Made by a program: the position numbers and the translations under genes
Notes under the pieces: model-generated
The model's input: only the letters and a program-made list of their open reading frames with translations
What the model was told of the DNA's origin: nothing
Databases searched by the model: none
Assembly (NCBI RefSeq): GCF_026167665.1
Contig: NZ_CP098740.1
Coordinates: 1,240,001 to 1,304,000 of the forward strand
Source of the DNA: Streptomyces drozdowiczii
GTDB lineage: Bacteria; Actinomycetota; Actinomycetes; Streptomycetales; Streptomycetaceae
Direction of reading: 5' to 3'
DNA length: 64,000 nucleotides
Shown here: piece after piece, positions 62,912 to 64,000 of the stretch
Position numbering within the stretch: the first letter of the stretch is position 1
Layout of the letters: every line of letters starts with the position of its first letter

Positions 62912-64000
62912 TCAGGCCCGTTCGCGGTTGACCCGGCTGTGCGAGCGGCCGTACGCGAAGTAGATGACGACCCCGATGACCATCCAGACCGCGAACCGCA
63001 GCCAGGTCTCGGCCGGCAGGTTGAGCATCAGCCAGACGGAGGCGGCCACCGACGCGATCGGGACCAGCGGCACCCACGGCGTGCGGAAGGCGCGGTGCAG
63101 GTCCGGGCGGGTGCGGCGCAGCACGATGACGCCGAGGGCGACGACCACGAAGGCGAAGAGGGTGCCGATGTTCACCAGCGTGGCGAGCTCGTTGATGCTG
63201 GTCACCCCGGCGACGACGGCGATGATCACACCGAGCAGGATGGTCGGCCGGTACGGGGTGTGGAAGCGCGGGTGCGTCTTGGAGAAGAACCTCGGCAGCA
63301 GGCCGTCGCGGCTCATCGCGAAGAACACCCGGGTCTGGCCGAGCAGCAGGATCATGCAGACCGTGGTGAGGCCGACGGCCGCGCCGAAGCTGATGACACC
63401 CGCGTAGAAGGGGTGCCCGACGGCCTTGAAGGCGTCGGCGAGCGGGGCGCTGACGGAGAGTTCGGTGTAGTGCTGCATGCCGGTGACGACGATCGACACG
63501 GCGACGTAGAGCACGGTGCAGATGAGGAGCGAGGCCAGGATGCCGCGCGGCATGTCGCGCTGCGGCAGCTTCGTCTCCTCCGCGGCCGTGGCGACGACGT
63601 CGAAGCCGATGAAGGCGAAGAAGACGATGGAGGCGGCGGTGAAGATGCCCATGACGCCGAAGTTCGTCGGGGCGTAGCCGAAGATCAGCTGGACCAGCGG
63701 GGCGTCGAACCCGGACCCGGAGGGCTGCGGCTCGGCCGGGGGGATGAACGGCGAGTAGTTGCCGGTGTCGATGAAGAACAGGCCCGCGATGATGACGATC
63801 AGGACGACCGCGATCTTGACGGCGACCACCACCGTGGTGACCCGGGCGGAGAGCTTCATGCCCAGCACCAGGATCACGGTCAGGACGAGCACCAGGGCGA
63901 ACGCCAGGATGTCGAAGCCGAAGCCGTCCGCCACGTCCGGCCCGGCCAGCACGTCCGGCAGGTGCCAGCCCGCGTTGTCGAGCAGCGAGCGGACGTAACC
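62912..64000 (-). CDS. APC family amino acid permease, 5' end outside window
   Basis: 362 residues of the C-terminal part of a 12-helix amino-acid/polyamine/organocation transporter. Characteristic segments are FFAFIGFDVVATAAEETKLPQRDMPRGI and, near the end, IVLRRTRPDLHRAFRTPWVP. The frame is open to the window edge, and residues before VLAGPDVADGFGFD (GYVRSLLDNAGWHLPD) are present, so the true start lies beyond 64000. The substrate is likely an amino acid or polyamine; not resolvable here. Confidence 0.9.
   Translation of the reverse strand, partial: GYVRSLLDNAGWHLPDVLAGPDVADGFGFDILAFALVLVLTVILVLGMKLSARVTTVVVAVKIAVVLIVIIAGLFFIDTGNYSPFIPPAEPQPSGSGFDAPLVQLIFGYAPTNFGVMGIFTAASIVFFAFIGFDVVATAAEETKLPQRDMPRGILASLLICTVLYVAVSIVVTGMQHYTELSVSAPLADAFKAVGHPFYAGVISFGAAVGLTTVCMILLLGQTRVFFAMSRDGLLPRFFSKTHPRFHTPYRPTILLGVIIAVVAGVTSINELATLVNIGTLFAFVVVALGVIVLRRTRPDLHRAFRTPWVPLVPIASVAASVWLMLNLPAETWLRFAVWMVIGVVIYFAYGRSHSRVNRERA

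Overview
This is a chromosomal window from a high-G+C actinomycete, almost certainly a Streptomyces. The evidence is the roughly 70% G+C composition, many GTG starts and GGAGG-type ribosome sites, Streptomyces-type gene sets (hemE/cgoX/hemQ, DUF3000, fadAB), a type VII secretion (T7SS) effector locus and a cell-wall polymer locus. I see no rRNA, tRNA, CRISPR array or transposase gene.

Layout. 1-9.8 kb: trehalose synthesis (treZ), an M24 peptidase, a small kinase, a VOC protein, a LysR regulator, threonine catabolism (tdh-kbl) with a MarR gene upstream, a YciO/YrdC protein and two small unknowns. 9.8-17.4 kb is accessory: a GTPase-associated protein 1 gene without its usual partners, a TetR-LysE / MFS-SDR export cassette, a methyltransferase remnant and an SMI1/KNR4 protein. 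17.4-24 kb is core: msrB, murC, a stress-like protein, a RibD-C reductase, zapE, osmC and a PhoX-like secreted protein. 24.1-30.3 kb: a T7SS effector module with DUF6507, a polymorphic toxin, two tandem copies of a small acidic protein plus pentapeptide-repeat protein, and DUF6177. 30.3-36.3 kb: a polysaccharide deacetylase, a zinc-ribbon peptide, a decayed ABC transporter, an AIM24 protein, peptidyl-tRNA hydrolase II, and a DUF692 iron oxidase coupled to a membrane protein with a Cys/Gly/Ser tail. 36.4-49 kb: coproporphyrin-dependent haem genes, a CoA-disulfide-reductase-like enzyme, DUF3000, a response regulator, RNase D and fadAB. 49-62.4 kb: a wall-polymer locus with a phosphodiester glycosidase, an Asp2-like hydrolase, a giant GT2-GT2-TagF fusion, a CDP-alcohol phosphotransferase, two propeller proteins and an LCP ligase. 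The window ends in an NYN protein and an amino-acid permease that runs off the edge.

The most interesting biology is the DUF692 enzyme (432 residues, with a C-terminal extension) translationally coupled to a membrane protein ending in a 67-residue tail with ten cysteines. This looks like an enzyme and its peptide substrate. Second is the toxin locus with a duplicated immunity-like cassette.

One caution governs the reading. Seven genes are broken, and an eighth has lost its stop codon. In every case one extra base in a short C or G run repairs the frame (10800, 14464, 23690, 26026/26032, 28826, 29212, 34542, 59148). This uniform signature points to homopolymer undercalling rather than eight independent pseudogenes. 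Coordinates of those genes are given for the repaired span.
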